The position numbers and the translations under genes were made by a program. DNA of 64,000 nt from Gammaproteobacteria bacterium (lineage in GTDB: Bacteria; Pseudomonadota; Gammaproteobacteria; Pseudomonadales; Pseudohongiellaceae), in assembly GCA_041395725.1 (NCBI GenBank), contig JAWKZW010000001.1:186001-250000 (forward strand), read 5' to 3'. Under the pieces are notes generated by a model. That model worked only from the letters and a program-made list of their open reading frames with translations, was not told the origin of the DNA and did not search any database. Shown piece by piece: positions 53,588 through 62,655 of the stretch. Every line of letters begins with the position of its first letter. Within the stretch, counting starts at the first letter, position 1.

Positions 53588-54847
53588 ATGTCTTACCTGC
53601 AGGCTGTGCTTGGTTTGATGGTTTTTATTGGCCTGGCGGCACTGCTCAGCGAACGCCGTCAAGCGCCCCGCTGGCAGTTAGTGGCCGCCGGACTGGGCCT
53701 GCAGTTCGCTTTTGCCCTGCTGGTGTTTCGACTCGAATTCATCCAGCAGGCGCTTTATGGCATAAACCAGGCGGTAGCCGCCATTGTCAGCGCAACGGAG
53801 GCCGGCACGCTCTTCGTGTTCGGCTACCTGGGCGGCGACCCCGCCAATGTGGCCTATCCTTTCAGTGTGGACGACCCGGGTGCGGCCGTGATCCTGGCCT
53901 TCCGTATTCTGCCACTCATCCTGGTCTTTACCGTGCTTTCTGCCATTCTTTGGCACTACCGGATCCTGCCGCTGATCGTGCAGGGATTTTCCCTGCTGCT
54001 GCGCCGCAGTCTGGGAGTCAGCGGCGCCGTGGGGCTCGGTGCTGCGGCGAACGTCTTCGTCGGCATGGTGGAATCACCAGCCCTGATCCGCCCCTACCTC
54101 AGCACCTTGAGCAGAAGCGATCTGTTTATCGTGATGACCTGTGGCATGGCGACCATTGCCGGCTCGGTCATGGTGCTTTACTCGGTGATCCTGGAAGGCG
54201 TGGTCAGCAACCCTTTGGGACACATCATCACGGCGTCGGTTATCAGTGCGCCTGCCGCCATCATGCTGGCCCTGATCATGATTCCACCGGACAGAGAGGC
54301 CACGCCTGCGCAACCCCCCGCCATCGAAAGCCAATACCACAGCCTGATGGACGCCATCACCCGAGGCACCAGTGATGGTCTGCGCTTGACGGCCAACGTG
54401 GCAGCCATGCTGATCGTACTGGTAGCCCTGGTGGCACTGACAAACAGCCTGCTCTCGCTGCTGCCCGACCTGGGTGGCATGCCGATAACCCTGCAACGGC
54501 TTTTCTCACTGGCTTTTGCGCCACTGGTCTGGCTGATGGGTATTCCCTGGCAGGAAGCCCTTGCCGCCGGCAATCTGATGGGCACCAAGACGGTGCTGAA
54601 CGAACTGCTGGCGTTCCTGGCCATGGCTGAATTGCCGCCGGGCACCCTGTCGGAAAAATCCACCCTGATAATGACCTATGCCCTGTGCGGCTTCGCCAAT
54701 TTCGGCAGCCTGGGCATCATGATTGCCGGGCTGTCGGGTATGTGCCCGGCCCGGGCTCAGGAAATCGTGACCCTGGCGCCCCGCTCACTGATCTCCGGCA
54801 CTCTCGCCACCTGTATGACCGGTGCCATCGCCGGGCTGCTACTCTAG
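53588..54847 (+). CDS. Concentrative nucleoside transporter (NupC type)
   Basis: 419 residues from ATG 53588; a TTG two codons earlier has better spacing to GGAG and is an alternative. CNT family features are evident: LLSERRQAPRWQLVAAGLGLQF, ILPLILVFTVLSAILWHY, GAAANVFVGMVESPALIRPYL, MTCGMATIAGSVMVLY, NLMGTKTVLNELLAF and LCGFANFGSLGIMIAGLSGM. These transporters import nucleosides with sodium or protons across the inner membrane. Length is normal. No nucleoside hydrolase or phosphorylase is adjacent. Confidence 0.92.
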   Translation: MSYLQAVLGLMVFIGLAALLSERRQAPRWQLVAAGLGLQFAFALLVFRLEFIQQALYGINQAVAAIVSATEAGTLFVFGYLGGDPANVAYPFSVDDPGAAVILAFRILPLILVFTVLSAILWHYRILPLIVQGFSLLLRRSLGVSGAVGLGAAANVFVGMVESPALIRPYLSTLSRSDLFIVMTCGMATIAGSVMVLYSVILEGVVSNPLGHIITASVISAPAAIMLALIMIPPDREATPAQPPAIESQYHSLMDAITRGTSDGLRLTANVAAMLIVLVALVALTNSLLSLLPDLGGMPITLQRLFSLAFAPLVWLMGIPWQEALAAGNLMGTKTVLNELLAFLAMAELPPGTLSEKSTLIMTYALCGFANFGSLGIMIAGLSGMCPARAQEIVTLAPRSLISGTLATCMTGAIAGLLL

Positions 54848-54860
54848 TAGCCGCTGTGCC

Positions 54861-54876
54861 GCCCCCGCGTGGGGGC
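54861..54876. terminator. GC-rich hairpin after the nucleoside transporter gene
   Basis: gccccc-gcgt-gggggc forms a six-base perfect stem with a tetraloop 14 bases after the stop. There is no T-run, so termination is only probable. Confidence 0.4.
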
Positions 54877-55000
54877 AACCGTTCGCAGGGGACACTGATC
54901 AGATCAGGGCACGACAGAATCTATGAGATCGCTTCGGCGCGTGAGATCCGCCAATTGGGCACCGAATCAGCGAACACACCACGTTTAGGCTGCGGCACTA

Positions 55001-55798
55001 CTATCCTTGCCCCAGTGCCAGGGTCGCTCCCACGGGGTCTTCAATGATTGCACAGGTATAACCGCCATCGGCCCCCTTGGTCGCCTTGATTATCTTGCCA
55101 CCTTCCTCTTGGACCCGGCGAAGACTTTCGGCTAGGTCGCCAACGGGGAGGTACATCATCCAGACAGGTGGTAGACCCTGGTTTGCGCCGCGCAAATGAC
55201 AGATTCCCGCCGCCGGTTTGTCATCATCCCCCAGCATGTTGTAGTCAGCGTAGTGCTCGCCTGCGTCCACCATGTCGACGTCCTGTACCGACCATCCAAT
55301 GACCTGGCGATAGAAGTCACGAGTAGAAGCGGCGTCGGAGATTGTAAGATCTAGCCAGGCGATGTTGCCCATGGGCGCAGCCGCGTCGTGCGATGGGTTG
55401 CTGTAATGTGCGGAAATCTCTTCCGCAGAAACGACTGGAATGATACCGAACGCCGTCCCATTGGGATCGAGCAGCCCAGCCCACAGGCTCTTTCCACCGT
55501 CGTCCTTGCCATGGATGAGTTCGCTCCCACCGAGACTCAGGGCGCGCTCAATACTCGTTGCCACATCAGCGACCTGAATGTGTGGCATCCATTGCAGAGG
55601 AAGCATCTCATACTCGGTGCTCCGTGCACCCAAACCGATGATCGGCATACCGAGGTTGTTCATTAGATCCTCGCGCCAAAGTGGATTCTCGCCTGTGCTG
55701 AGTACGCGTGAGTAGAAGCGCATTTCACGTTCGTGTTCAGGAACGGCAATGTCGGCGGAGAGAATGCCGCCGACGCGTGGGACAAAGAGATCACTCAT
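55001..55798 (-). CDS. VOC-family protein with two glyoxalase-like domains
   Basis: 265 residues. Two vicinal-oxygen-chelate domains are fused: the first from ILSADIAVPEHEREMRFYSRVL to LDPNGTAFGIIP, the second from NIAWLDLTISDAASTRDFYRQVIGWSV to IEDPVGATLALGQG. The F-Y-x-x-V-x-G-W and D-P-x-G-x pattern is typical. Metal ligands are partly present (His/Glu positions vary), so it may be an enzyme or a binding protein. Base composition is close to the preceding genes, but it stands alone at the edge of an accessory region. Confidence 0.83.
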   Translation of the reverse strand: MSDLFVPRVGGILSADIAVPEHEREMRFYSRVLSTGENPLWREDLMNNLGMPIIGLGARSTEYEMLPLQWMPHIQVADVATSIERALSLGGSELIHGKDDGGKSLWAGLLDPNGTAFGIIPVVSAEEISAHYSNPSHDAAAPMGNIAWLDLTISDAASTRDFYRQVIGWSVQDVDMVDAGEHYADYNMLGDDDKPAAGICHLRGANQGLPPVWMMYLPVGDLAESLRRVQEEGGKIIKATKGADGGYTCAIIEDPVGATLALGQG

Positions 55799-56198
55799 GG
55801 TTTTCCTCTACTTAGACTTCACGTTGAGTCGCGGGATGTCAATGAACTATTACGAGAGAAACGCGCATTAAGCCTAGAGATAGCTATTCGATTGAGTCGG
55901 CTTTTTTAATAACTCACCCGAGTTTTGGCTAAACGCTCAGCGCGCTGTAGACCTCTGGGTTGCATCACAAGCCTTAAAGAAAGAAGTAGCCCGCATAAGA
56001 CCATTGCGTGCCGCTTGACAAACGAGTCAATAAAGGACACAGCCTGCTCCGCACGGTTTGCGAATGACTTCGCCATTCTATCGCAAACCGCGCTCCACAG
56101 ACTACGCCCATTATTAAAAGCGCTGAGGCTGCAGAAAAACCCCTATACCGCTCGTTCTTTTATATATTTTGGCCTCATCTAACCAAGAGACAAATCCA
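55799..56198. other. Intergenic, no gene seen
   Basis: It separates the VOC gene from an IS1182 fragment. One 85-codon frame (55925-56182) has no ribosome binding site or family features. The A/T-rich end near 56150 is probably the IS1182 left flank. Confidence 0.45.
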
Positions 56199-56730
56199 TT
56201 GCCCAGGTTCATGCATTACGATTACAAACAGTCGCCTATGGTTGTCATCGACTACGAAGACCAACTCCAGTCCGGCACTTTTGAGCATACCATCCACTAC
56301 CATATCGGCAACAAGTTTGACCTGTCCATCTTCAACCCCAACTACCAGAATGACGACGGTGGCCGCCCCGCCTACGACCCAGCGATCCTGCTTAGAATCA
56401 TCCTCTTTGCCTACTCCAAGGGCATTACCTCCAGCCGGGAGATCCAGTGGTGTTGCGAGACCAATATCCTGTTTAAGGCCCTGTCCTGCGATACGGTTTC
56501 CCACTTCACCACCATTGCGCACTTTGTAAGCAGCCACGCCGATAAGATCGAGGCACTGTTCGAGCAGGTTCTGCTGATTTGTCACCAGCAGGTCCTGCTG
56601 GGCAACGAGCTGTTTGCCATCGACGGTTGCAAGATGCCGTCCAACGCGGCCAAGGAATGGCCCGGCACGTTCAAGGAGCTGGAGAAGAAACGGGACAAGA
56701 TCAAGCGCCGCATTCATCATCAGCTAAAGG
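56199..56730 (+). pseudogene. IS1182-family transposase, 3' truncated
   Basis: The frame carries the N-terminal half of an IS1182-type DDE transposase: LPRFMHYDYKQSPMVVIDYE, NPNYQNDDGGRPAYDPAILLRIILFAYSKG, SSREIQWCCETNILFKAL, then LLGNELFAIDGCKMPSNAAKEW (the first catalytic Asp). At about 56730, within RRIHHQLK, the reading runs into reverse-complement IS91 sequence, so the remaining catalytic residues are lost. The fused open frame continues to 56882 only by chance. Confidence 0.85.
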
Positions 56731-56732
56731 CC

Positions 56733-56953
56733 ATCAGCTTCTCGTGGTGGCAGCTTTCGCAGCGTACCCGCAGGAAGCCGTGTTCCTGGCGGCCGCACTT
56801 CAGGCAGTCGGTGAACTCCTGCTGCATGTGGTCAGGCAATGCTCTGCCTTCGGCTTCCAGATGGGCGAGGAACGCGGGGTAATACTGCTCGACGAGCCGG
56901 TAGAGCAGTGTCGTTTCCGGCTGATGACGCCGGGTGCGGGGATCCGGCCGCAT
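56733..56953 (-). pseudogene. IS91-family transposase N-terminal fragment
   Basis: Reverse strand from ATG 56953: MRPDPRTRRHQPETTLLYRLV, then YYPAFLAHLEAEGRALPDHM, QQEFTDCLKCGRQEHGFLRV and CESCHHEKLMAFS. The last codon abuts the IS1182 fragment in a few shared bases (cagct). The zinc-binding cysteines seen here are intact, unlike the copy at 10188, but everything C-terminal is missing. The two copies are closely similar in DNA over about 170 bases. Confidence 0.82.
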
Positions 56954-57173
56954 AGAGCTCGCCGGGCGAGGGAGTTGGCAGCAGCACATCAACTATGCGA
57001 TATCAACATTTAGAATATTCGAGATCGAATTTAGCGAGACTTGACCAATTCGATTTGAGGCTTTAGAAAGCTGGTTGGTCGAAAATAACGAAGTGCTACA
57101 GAAAAAAGTTGATGAAGGTGGTATTTGATATGTTTCTGGAATATTGTGTTTCATTGCTGAGGTGGCGGAACAT

Positions 57174-58142
57174 ATGAAGCTTGCGAAATTTTATTCTTAT
57201 CTATTAAGCGCGTTAACCGTAGCTGTGCCGAATTTGGCTTTTACCGCCACACCCGGCATGTGCGAAGCCCAATCCGGATTCGTCGCACGAACTGTTGATG
57301 GCGAGATCGGCGGCATACAGGCGTATCGAGAGGATCTCGGCAATGGTTGGACATTCGCGCTACTTCCCGCAGCTTTCGGCTGGGAACTGCGTGTGTTTGA
57401 TCGGCATGGTTTCGATCTTACGGCATTGACGCCGCCGCGCTTTGGGCCCAACCCGCGCGAAATCTTTGGCTGGCATTTTAGAAATGCAGAAAATTCTGCG
57501 AGCAATGACGGCAGCGTGAACGCACCACAGCATATGCGTTCATTTGTTATTGGAGCGGACGTGGGAGCAGTAAACCCCGCAGGTGGAACGCTGACTATTC
57601 TCGATTATGGCTTGGCCGATCTTGAACCGGGGCAACAAGCGCGGATGGTCTATTTGCGCTTTCAAGCATGTTTGACCTTGCCGCAAGCAGATGAAACAGA
57701 AGCGGACCAGGCCAACTCTGCGATTACACCGGAAGACATTGAGATTTTTGGCGCTTGCGGGCTCGCTCAGCCTTATACGCTGGACGCTTATGTTTCGCCA
57801 CCTATTTTGGAAGGCGATTTTGATGGCGACGGGGCCTTCGATCATGTCGGCGCAATTATTCGAGCCGGCGACCAAAAGCGTGCAATTGGAATTTGTCGTG
57901 CCGGCAATTGGTTAGAGATTGTCGGTGTGGAGGAAAGCCTTGGCGATCTATCGCCAGATTATTTCGACGAAATGGATTATTGGTCCGTGAACCCTAAGGG
58001 ACCGGTCTTAGAATCCTATTCTGCCGAAGGTCCGGTACCCACTCCGCCAGGGGATACGATCATCATCGGAATCGAGGAAGCGTCAAGCGTTCTTCTGTAT
58101 TGGGATGGGGCGCAGTTTCAGAGCTATTGGCAGGGCGATTGA
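57174..58142 (+). CDS. Exported hypothetical protein (island gene 1)
   Basis: 322 residues from ATG 57174, preceded by GGTGGCGG. A Sec signal (FYSYLLSALTVAVPNLAFT) leads to a mature beta-rich protein. Recognisable pieces are FDRHGFDLTALTPPRFGPNPREIFGWHFRN, where the end reads like a lysozyme-inhibitor-type or uncharacterised exported domain, and EGDFDGDGAFDHVGAI, an FG-GAP-like calcium loop near residue 210. No family is assigned. Codon use, with many GAT, TTT and GCG codons, differs from the first 55 kb and is shared with the following genes. Confidence 0.68.
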   Translation: MKLAKFYSYLLSALTVAVPNLAFTATPGMCEAQSGFVARTVDGEIGGIQAYREDLGNGWTFALLPAAFGWELRVFDRHGFDLTALTPPRFGPNPREIFGWHFRNAENSASNDGSVNAPQHMRSFVIGADVGAVNPAGGTLTILDYGLADLEPGQQARMVYLRFQACLTLPQADETEADQANSAITPEDIEIFGACGLAQPYTLDAYVSPPILEGDFDGDGAFDHVGAIIRAGDQKRAIGICRAGNWLEIVGVEESLGDLSPDYFDEMDYWSVNPKGPVLESYSAEGPVPTPPGDTIIIGIEEASSVLLYWDGAQFQSYWQGD

Positions 58143-58226
58143 GGCGGATTCCGCTGTCATGAATTTGCCGCTATGGTTCGTCATGATCTCAAAGTGACGA
58201 GCTGGAGATTTCTGGTCGGATATTGG

Positions 58227-58991
58227 ATGAAGAATAATTGTGTCTCTTGTTGCGTGTTTTTGCTGCTTATCGGCATGGGTACGACACGCCTCGCAGAATC
58301 GGCGGAACCGCAAGTCGATTTTTCTGGTTTCGATTCGATAGAGCAATCTTTGGAAGCGGCTCTGATCCAATTTTCGAGTATCGCCGATCAACTAGATCGC
58401 GTTCGTCTTGGCGAGATCAATGCCGACACGGCCTTGCAACGCATTGAAATGCTACGCGAATCCTTGCGCGCAATACGACAGGTTTGGCACGAGACCGAGC
58501 ACGATCAACGTCTTGAGGCACGTACCCGCCGCCGCGCGGATATTGAGCGTGCGGGAACGCAGTTGACAGAAGCCATGGTTGCGTATCACCAAAGTTCCAA
58601 TATTGATTTCCGCATTTCCCAAATGCTTCAGGAGCCGCCAGTCATAGGCAATTTTCTGCGTGAGCCGCCCACCGAAACATTCCAAGGTATTTATCGAAGC
58701 GGATTTGAAGTAAGTGAATTCTTTTTATTCGATGGTGAAGGGCCATGGTGGTTGGAGGCGGCCACTGAGAATTGGCAAAGGCTACAGTCCTATGTGGTCC
58801 AGAGGCCGGGACGTGGCTCTAGCGTTACGGTTGCGCTGACCATCACTGGTTGGCGCGAAGCTGATGGCGGCTATGGCAGCGTTGGTGGTTATGACACACG
58901 CATCTATGTGGAATCCATTGATGAGATCCGCGCTATTTCAGAAGAGGAATTCCAAAAAATAATTCAAGCCGTCATGCAGGGTGAACCATGA
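58227..58991 (+). CDS. Exported hypothetical protein with coiled coil (island gene 2)
   Basis: Start at ATG 58227 places a signal peptide (CVSCCVFLLLIGMGTTRLAES) at the N-terminus; the open frame reaches 18 codons further. 254 residues: a long helical region (IEQSLEAALIQFSSIADQLDR, RIEMLRESLRAIRQVW, RLEARTRRRADIERAG) followed by a beta-rich half (GEGPWWLEAATENW, SVTVALTITGWREADGGYG). No family recognised. Its stop overlaps the next start by four bases (ATGA), so the two are co-translated. Confidence 0.65.
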   Translation: MKNNCVSCCVFLLLIGMGTTRLAESAEPQVDFSGFDSIEQSLEAALIQFSSIADQLDRVRLGEINADTALQRIEMLRESLRAIRQVWHETEHDQRLEARTRRRADIERAGTQLTEAMVAYHQSSNIDFRISQMLQEPPVIGNFLREPPTETFQGIYRSGFEVSEFFLFDGEGPWWLEAATENWQRLQSYVVQRPGRGSSVTVALTITGWREADGGYGSVGGYDTRIYVESIDEIRAISEEEFQKIIQAVMQGEP

Positions 58992-59854
58992 GTTGTTTTT
59001 GTAGAAGGGATTCTGTGTATTTTGTGGTGGCACTTGGTTTTGCGCTATTCGCTGTCTCGGCTGCGTTTGCTGCCGATGCGGCCAATCTGGGCCTTCGGCC
59101 CATACCCAAAGATCTCGCCGCATTGCCGCCGCCGGATTCCGATTCCAATGTCTATAATCCTAATCTCAATTGGGGCGTTGGCATTTTGGAGCCGACCGCC
59201 TCTCCTGAGTACTATGGCCAGTTGGTAAATGGCGGCTATGAAATGTTGCGTGAAGAGTTTGGAGAATATCTCGATTGGATCGCGAAGCTCAGACTACCGC
59301 TTTTTGATTCCGCACAAGGCGCGCAATGGGGCTGGTTGGTGGAAGGCCAGGTGGTCGATCTCGACAGCGGTGAAGAATTTGTCATCCCACGTGATGCGCG
59401 TCTTCGGGTGTCTTATGATTTTGAGACCGAGGCTTTATTCGTTATGCGCGAAGAAGATGGTTGGCTACAAATTCGCTGGGGCGGTGCAGAGGATAGCCAT
59501 GGCGGGCGCGCCTGGACACATCCTGAGTTTCAATCTGATCCCAACATCGGCGCCGAATATCATTCCTGGGAAGATTCATTTCGCGATACGGTCAGCCGCT
59601 TATCTTATCGCAATTCCGAAGCCGTGCATTTGTTGCGCTCTCGGCCTAGCCCAGAAGCCGCTATTGTACATCGCATTGAAGGACGCGATTGGGACATGGA
59701 AATTCTAGAGATGCAGGGCGATTGGATTCGCGTACGCCTGTCTTGGCCATCGGATTGTTCCGCCGGTCCGCGCGAAGGTGAAGCTGTAGGGTGGACCGTT
59801 TGGCGCTCAGTCGACCAAGGACCCTGGATTTATTCGCCTATCGGCGGATGCTGA
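58988..59854 (+). CDS. Exported SH3-like hypothetical protein (island gene 3)
   Basis: 288 residues starting within the previous stop codon. A signal peptide (VYFVVALGFALFAVSAAFA) precedes a proline-rich linker and two beta modules. The first is GWLVEGQVVDLDSGEEFVIPRDARLRVSYDFETEALFVMREEDGWLQIRWGG; the second is VHLLRSRPSPEAAIVH and GDWIRVRLSWPSD. Both read like bacterial SH3-type domains, which often bind peptidoglycan. The remaining sequence is unrecognised. It ends just before a hairpin. Confidence 0.66.
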   Translation: MSCFCRRDSVYFVVALGFALFAVSAAFAADAANLGLRPIPKDLAALPPPDSDSNVYNPNLNWGVGILEPTASPEYYGQLVNGGYEMLREEFGEYLDWIAKLRLPLFDSAQGAQWGWLVEGQVVDLDSGEEFVIPRDARLRVSYDFETEALFVMREEDGWLQIRWGGAEDSHGGRAWTHPEFQSDPNIGAEYHSWEDSFRDTVSRLSYRNSEAVHLLRSRPSPEAAIVHRIEGRDWDMEILEMQGDWIRVRLSWPSDCSAGPREGEAVGWTVWRSVDQGPWIYSPIGGC

Positions 59855-59883
59855 GAGCCGCGTATGCCTGGTTAACGCGGCTC
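59855..59883. terminator. Hairpin between convergent island genes
   Basis: gagccgcg (59855-59862) and cgcggctc (59876-59883) form a perfect eight-base stem with a 13-base loop, overlapping the stop of the reverse-strand gene. It lacks a clear T-tract. Confidence 0.5.
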
Positions 59884-60618
59884 ACAACGCACTTCATGCA
59901 AATAGTCCTTCACAATCGCGTCTGCTGAGGAACGGAAAGGCTGTAATGTTGGCTCGTTACGCCAACAAACATCGTCGAAGCCAATGTTAAAGCGATTCTC
60001 GTCAATATACCAGGTGAGTCCGACTGATGTGCAGGTTGGGCAAGGCGTGGGGTCGCAGGGAAACGCGCTCGCGTCGAGGTTCTCCAAAATGGATCGCAGC
60101 TCGCGCAGACGTGCAAACCCGTCTTCTGTGTTCAACGCACCTGCCGCGATGCACATATTGTTTGGCGCATCATGTGAGACATAGGAAAAAGAGAGATTGG
60201 AAGCTATACGCAGACTGTCCCACGGCAAAGACGGATCGTCTTGCCTTGGTTTCTCAAAGGGATCGCTTGTCTGCAGCATAAAACTAAATGGCTCAACGGG
60301 CGGCGGGGGCAATTCTACTGGCGCAGCATCGCGAATATTCGCCGGGGTCGCTCTTAAATAGAGGACAGAGGCAAAGCTTCCAGCAATTGCAATGAGCGCT
60401 ACTATCAACCGTTTAGAGGGCGATAGTCGGCGGATGAGTACTATAGCGGCCAACAATCCGAGGGCGCCGCCGACAATGAAGCCGCCGAGGGCATCGGCAA
60501 GCTGATCGAAGCCCATCCCGCCTGAGCTCATGATACGCGTCGCGACCAAGGCACCAAAAATGACGCCGAAAAATAGAAGCGCCATCAACAAAATGGCGCC
60601 GCTCAGCCATGATTTCAT
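59872..60618 (-). CDS. Hypothetical membrane protein (island gene 4)
   Basis: Start at ATG 60618 is chosen because it begins directly with MKSWLSGAILLMALLFFGVIFG; an ATG 15 codons upstream overlaps the next gene. 248 residues with three membrane helices in the first 90 residues (also GFIVGGALGLLAAIVLI and LIVALIAIAGSFASVLYL). A proline-rich linker (VELPPPPVEP) and a C-terminal exported domain with several cysteines (FPCDPTPCPTCTS, VCWRNEP, VRCEPR) follow. No family. A related layout, membrane helices then a Cys-containing domain, occurs in the next gene upstream. Confidence 0.65.
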   Translation of the reverse strand: MKSWLSGAILLMALLFFGVIFGALVATRIMSSGGMGFDQLADALGGFIVGGALGLLAAIVLIRRLSPSKRLIVALIAIAGSFASVLYLRATPANIRDAAPVELPPPPVEPFSFMLQTSDPFEKPRQDDPSLPWDSLRIASNLSFSYVSHDAPNNMCIAAGALNTEDGFARLRELRSILENLDASAFPCDPTPCPTCTSVGLTWYIDENRFNIGFDDVCWRNEPTLQPFRSSADAIVKDYLHEVRCEPR

Positions 60619-60653
60619 TATTCGATGCCCCGTATCTGTTCGTGCTCGTAAGA

Positions 60654-61298
60654 TCAATTGCAAGTTTCGCCTATGCGGTTCGAGTTATGAACCTCATCTG
60701 CAGCCGCAATCAGCGCGAGAAATTCCTCATGCTGGGCCAAACATTTTCCATTTATCGCGACGCCAACCGTGGTAATCGGAGGCCGAGTTTCCTGAATTTG
60801 AAAATCAATTTGATGCAGTATTGCGCCGCCCTCAGAGCAGGTCATTGGCTGTTGTGCCATAAGAATTTCAACGCTACGCATCGCAGTGAGCAGTTCAACT
60901 TTGTCACAGTTTACGGCCGGACTATATCTGGTGCAGATGGACCCGTTATTTTGCATGGTCGTGAACTGCCCCTGAGCGGTGTTATATTCGATGTTTACGA
61001 ATAGGCGCTGGGCGGCGGCTTCTGAATGGGAAAGGCTCAGAGTGAAGGGTGGTAGATTTGTAATTTGCTGGTCGAGATAGGCGTTCGCTTCCGCGCGGTA
61101 GGTGACAATGCCATAGCCCATGAACACGGCAATGAAGATTGCCGGGACGCCGGCAATGAGGGTTGAGCGTTCTAGAATCCGGGCAGGCAGGGCATAGGCA
61201 AGAAGTGCGCTCACCACAAATGCCGCGCCGGAAATCATGAGTCCGGTAAAAAAGACGATTGCGCCGCCGGCAAACATAGCCAGATAGAAATTGCGCAC
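60654..61298 (-). CDS. Hypothetical membrane protein (island gene 5)
   Basis: 214 residues. Two or three N-terminal helices (AMFAGGAIVFFTGLMISGAAFVVSALLAYAL, VPAIFIAVFMGYGIV) are followed by an extracytoplasmic domain with spaced cysteines (NGSICTRYSPAVNCDKVEL, QPMTCSEGGAI, NGKCLAQ). It shares architecture and likely ancestry with the gene 36 bases downstream and is probably in the same transcript. Function unknown. Confidence 0.65.
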   Translation of the reverse strand: MRNFYLAMFAGGAIVFFTGLMISGAAFVVSALLAYALPARILERSTLIAGVPAIFIAVFMGYGIVTYRAEANAYLDQQITNLPPFTLSLSHSEAAAQRLFVNIEYNTAQGQFTTMQNNGSICTRYSPAVNCDKVELLTAMRSVEILMAQQPMTCSEGGAILHQIDFQIQETRPPITTVGVAINGKCLAQHEEFLALIAAADEVHNSNRIGETCN

Positions 61299-61329
61299 TT
61301 AGGGCTCCTTGCTGATCTGATGCATTGAT

Positions 61330-61717
61330 TCAGCTACATTCGATCTCAACGCGGCGTTTAAGTGAACGCCCCGCTCCGTCATCAACGCTGGCAATCGGTT
61401 CGTCTTCGTCAACGCTGGAGGCGCTATCGCGGATTGCTTCTGACCCACATTGTATCAAATCGTCGACGACAGATTGCGCCCGTCGCGCGGAGAGATCGTG
61501 ACTATACCGGTCCGATCCTTCCCATGAAGTCGGCCTAATTACCCCAGAATCCGCTGATAGCGAGCAGGATCGCGCCTTTTGCAAAGGTTAGATAGTCGGT
61601 GCTCGGCGGCGGCCTCTAGTCTTGTACTGCCGCCACAGTAGAAATCGCGGTCGTGAAAGCGAAAAGAGCAACAGGTCCGGCCATGCTCAATTGAGGGTAT
61701 TGCAGGTTTGCTTTCAT
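61330..61717 (-). pseudogene. OmpA-like protein remnant
   Basis: An ATG at 61717 with GAGAAG upstream opens a signal-like peptide (AGPVALFAFTTAISTVAA) that stops after 33 codons. In other frames the sequence continues and ends in a clear OmpA C-terminal piece: TSWEGSDRYSHDLSARRAQSVVDDLIQCG, then DDGAGRSLKRRVEIEC. The D-x2-LS-x-RRA-x2-V and N/G-R-x-x-NRRVEI motifs are peptidoglycan-binding OmpA hallmarks. The front of the domain (usually with a TDxxG loop) is lost, so the gene is broken by deletions and frameshifts. Confidence 0.6.
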
Positions 61718-61811
61718 AATTTCTTCTCACATCTTCGTGCGATAAATGTGCCGAGTGCTGGGGTTTATCTCAGCTCTTGATTGCGTCGCTCACCAGCGAA
61801 GCTCTCAACTT

Positions 61812-62336
61812 TCAACCAAGTGTAAGCACAGTAATTTGCAACGTTGTGTTGGGTTGTGTTGGAAGGAGATTAACTGCGGCACGGCGATCGGCCTTTTCAA
61901 AGGTGAGGCTGCGCATTGCAGGAGATTGAACATCGCTCGTCGTATCCGTCCACCCGTCTGCAACCATCCGTGCGGCATAAAATGCGGTGATATCGTCATG
62001 AGACGCAGCAACTTGCGCCTGGACCATATACCCTAGCGGCATCGTATTGACGGAAAGGATTTGTATGTCAGGAAACATTGCGACATCATCGGGGAAATCG
62101 GCAGGAAGGTTTAGATTGTTGCCGACTAGTACAGTCCCGTTTCCAAGATTCTGGTTGAACGAGACTTGCGGTGTGCCGCGGCTCATATCGACATCAATGT
62201 CAGCACCAAATTGTGCCGCATAATTTTCCAGTTCCTGTTCTTGTGCCTCCTGGCTGGTCGGCACATTCTCACCGCAGCCGGCCAAAAATGCGGCAACAAA
62301 AATAGAAGATAATAGATTTTTCAAGGTGTTGCGCAT
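61812..62336 (-). CDS. Hypothetical lipoprotein (island gene 6)
   Basis: 174 residues with a lipoprotein signal ending FLAGC (Cys21). The mature part is short and acidic (SQEAQEQELENYAAQFGADIDVDM), then a beta-rich body (GNGTVLVGNNLNLPADFPDDVAMFPD, QAQVAASHDDITAFYAARMVADGWTDT, TLQITVLTLG). The pattern of a P-x-D-F-P-D-D-V-x-x-F/Y-P-D segment and a Y-x-x-x-M-x-x-x-G-W helix recurs in small exported proteins of unknown role. It is probably an outer-membrane lipoprotein. Confidence 0.68.
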   Translation of the reverse strand: MRNTLKNLLSSIFVAAFLAGCGENVPTSQEAQEQELENYAAQFGADIDVDMSRGTPQVSFNQNLGNGTVLVGNNLNLPADFPDDVAMFPDIQILSVNTMPLGYMVQAQVAASHDDITAFYAARMVADGWTDTTSDVQSPAMRSLTFEKADRRAAVNLLPTQPNTTLQITVLTLG

Positions 62337-62655
62337 CGATTGTTATCCCCTCAGATCGCGGGGGTTTGCATTCCAGGAACACATCCCCCCACTATTCATC
62401 GGCAGTTCAGAATCAGATTTCTATAACCAGCTTTCATTATCCTGTAGCGCGTCGCAAATTTGCGACCAACGATCTTGTGAGGAAATTGTAACTTGGTTGG
62501 CTTTCAGCTGAAAGTGTTTAGGTGGTTTGTGAGAAAATATTGATGAAAATCCGGGGTGGACATGATGGTAGGTTATTTTTCGCCGTTTACGCGATTGGCA
62601 GGCGCTGACAACTTAACCGCCAGTCTGGCAGAATTCCAGTGTTAAAGCTTCAAAA
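62337..62655. other. Intergenic, no gene seen
   Basis: It holds the reverse-strand promoter of the lipoprotein gene and the left flank of the IS6 remnant. No intact IS6 terminal repeat was recognised. Confidence 0.45.
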
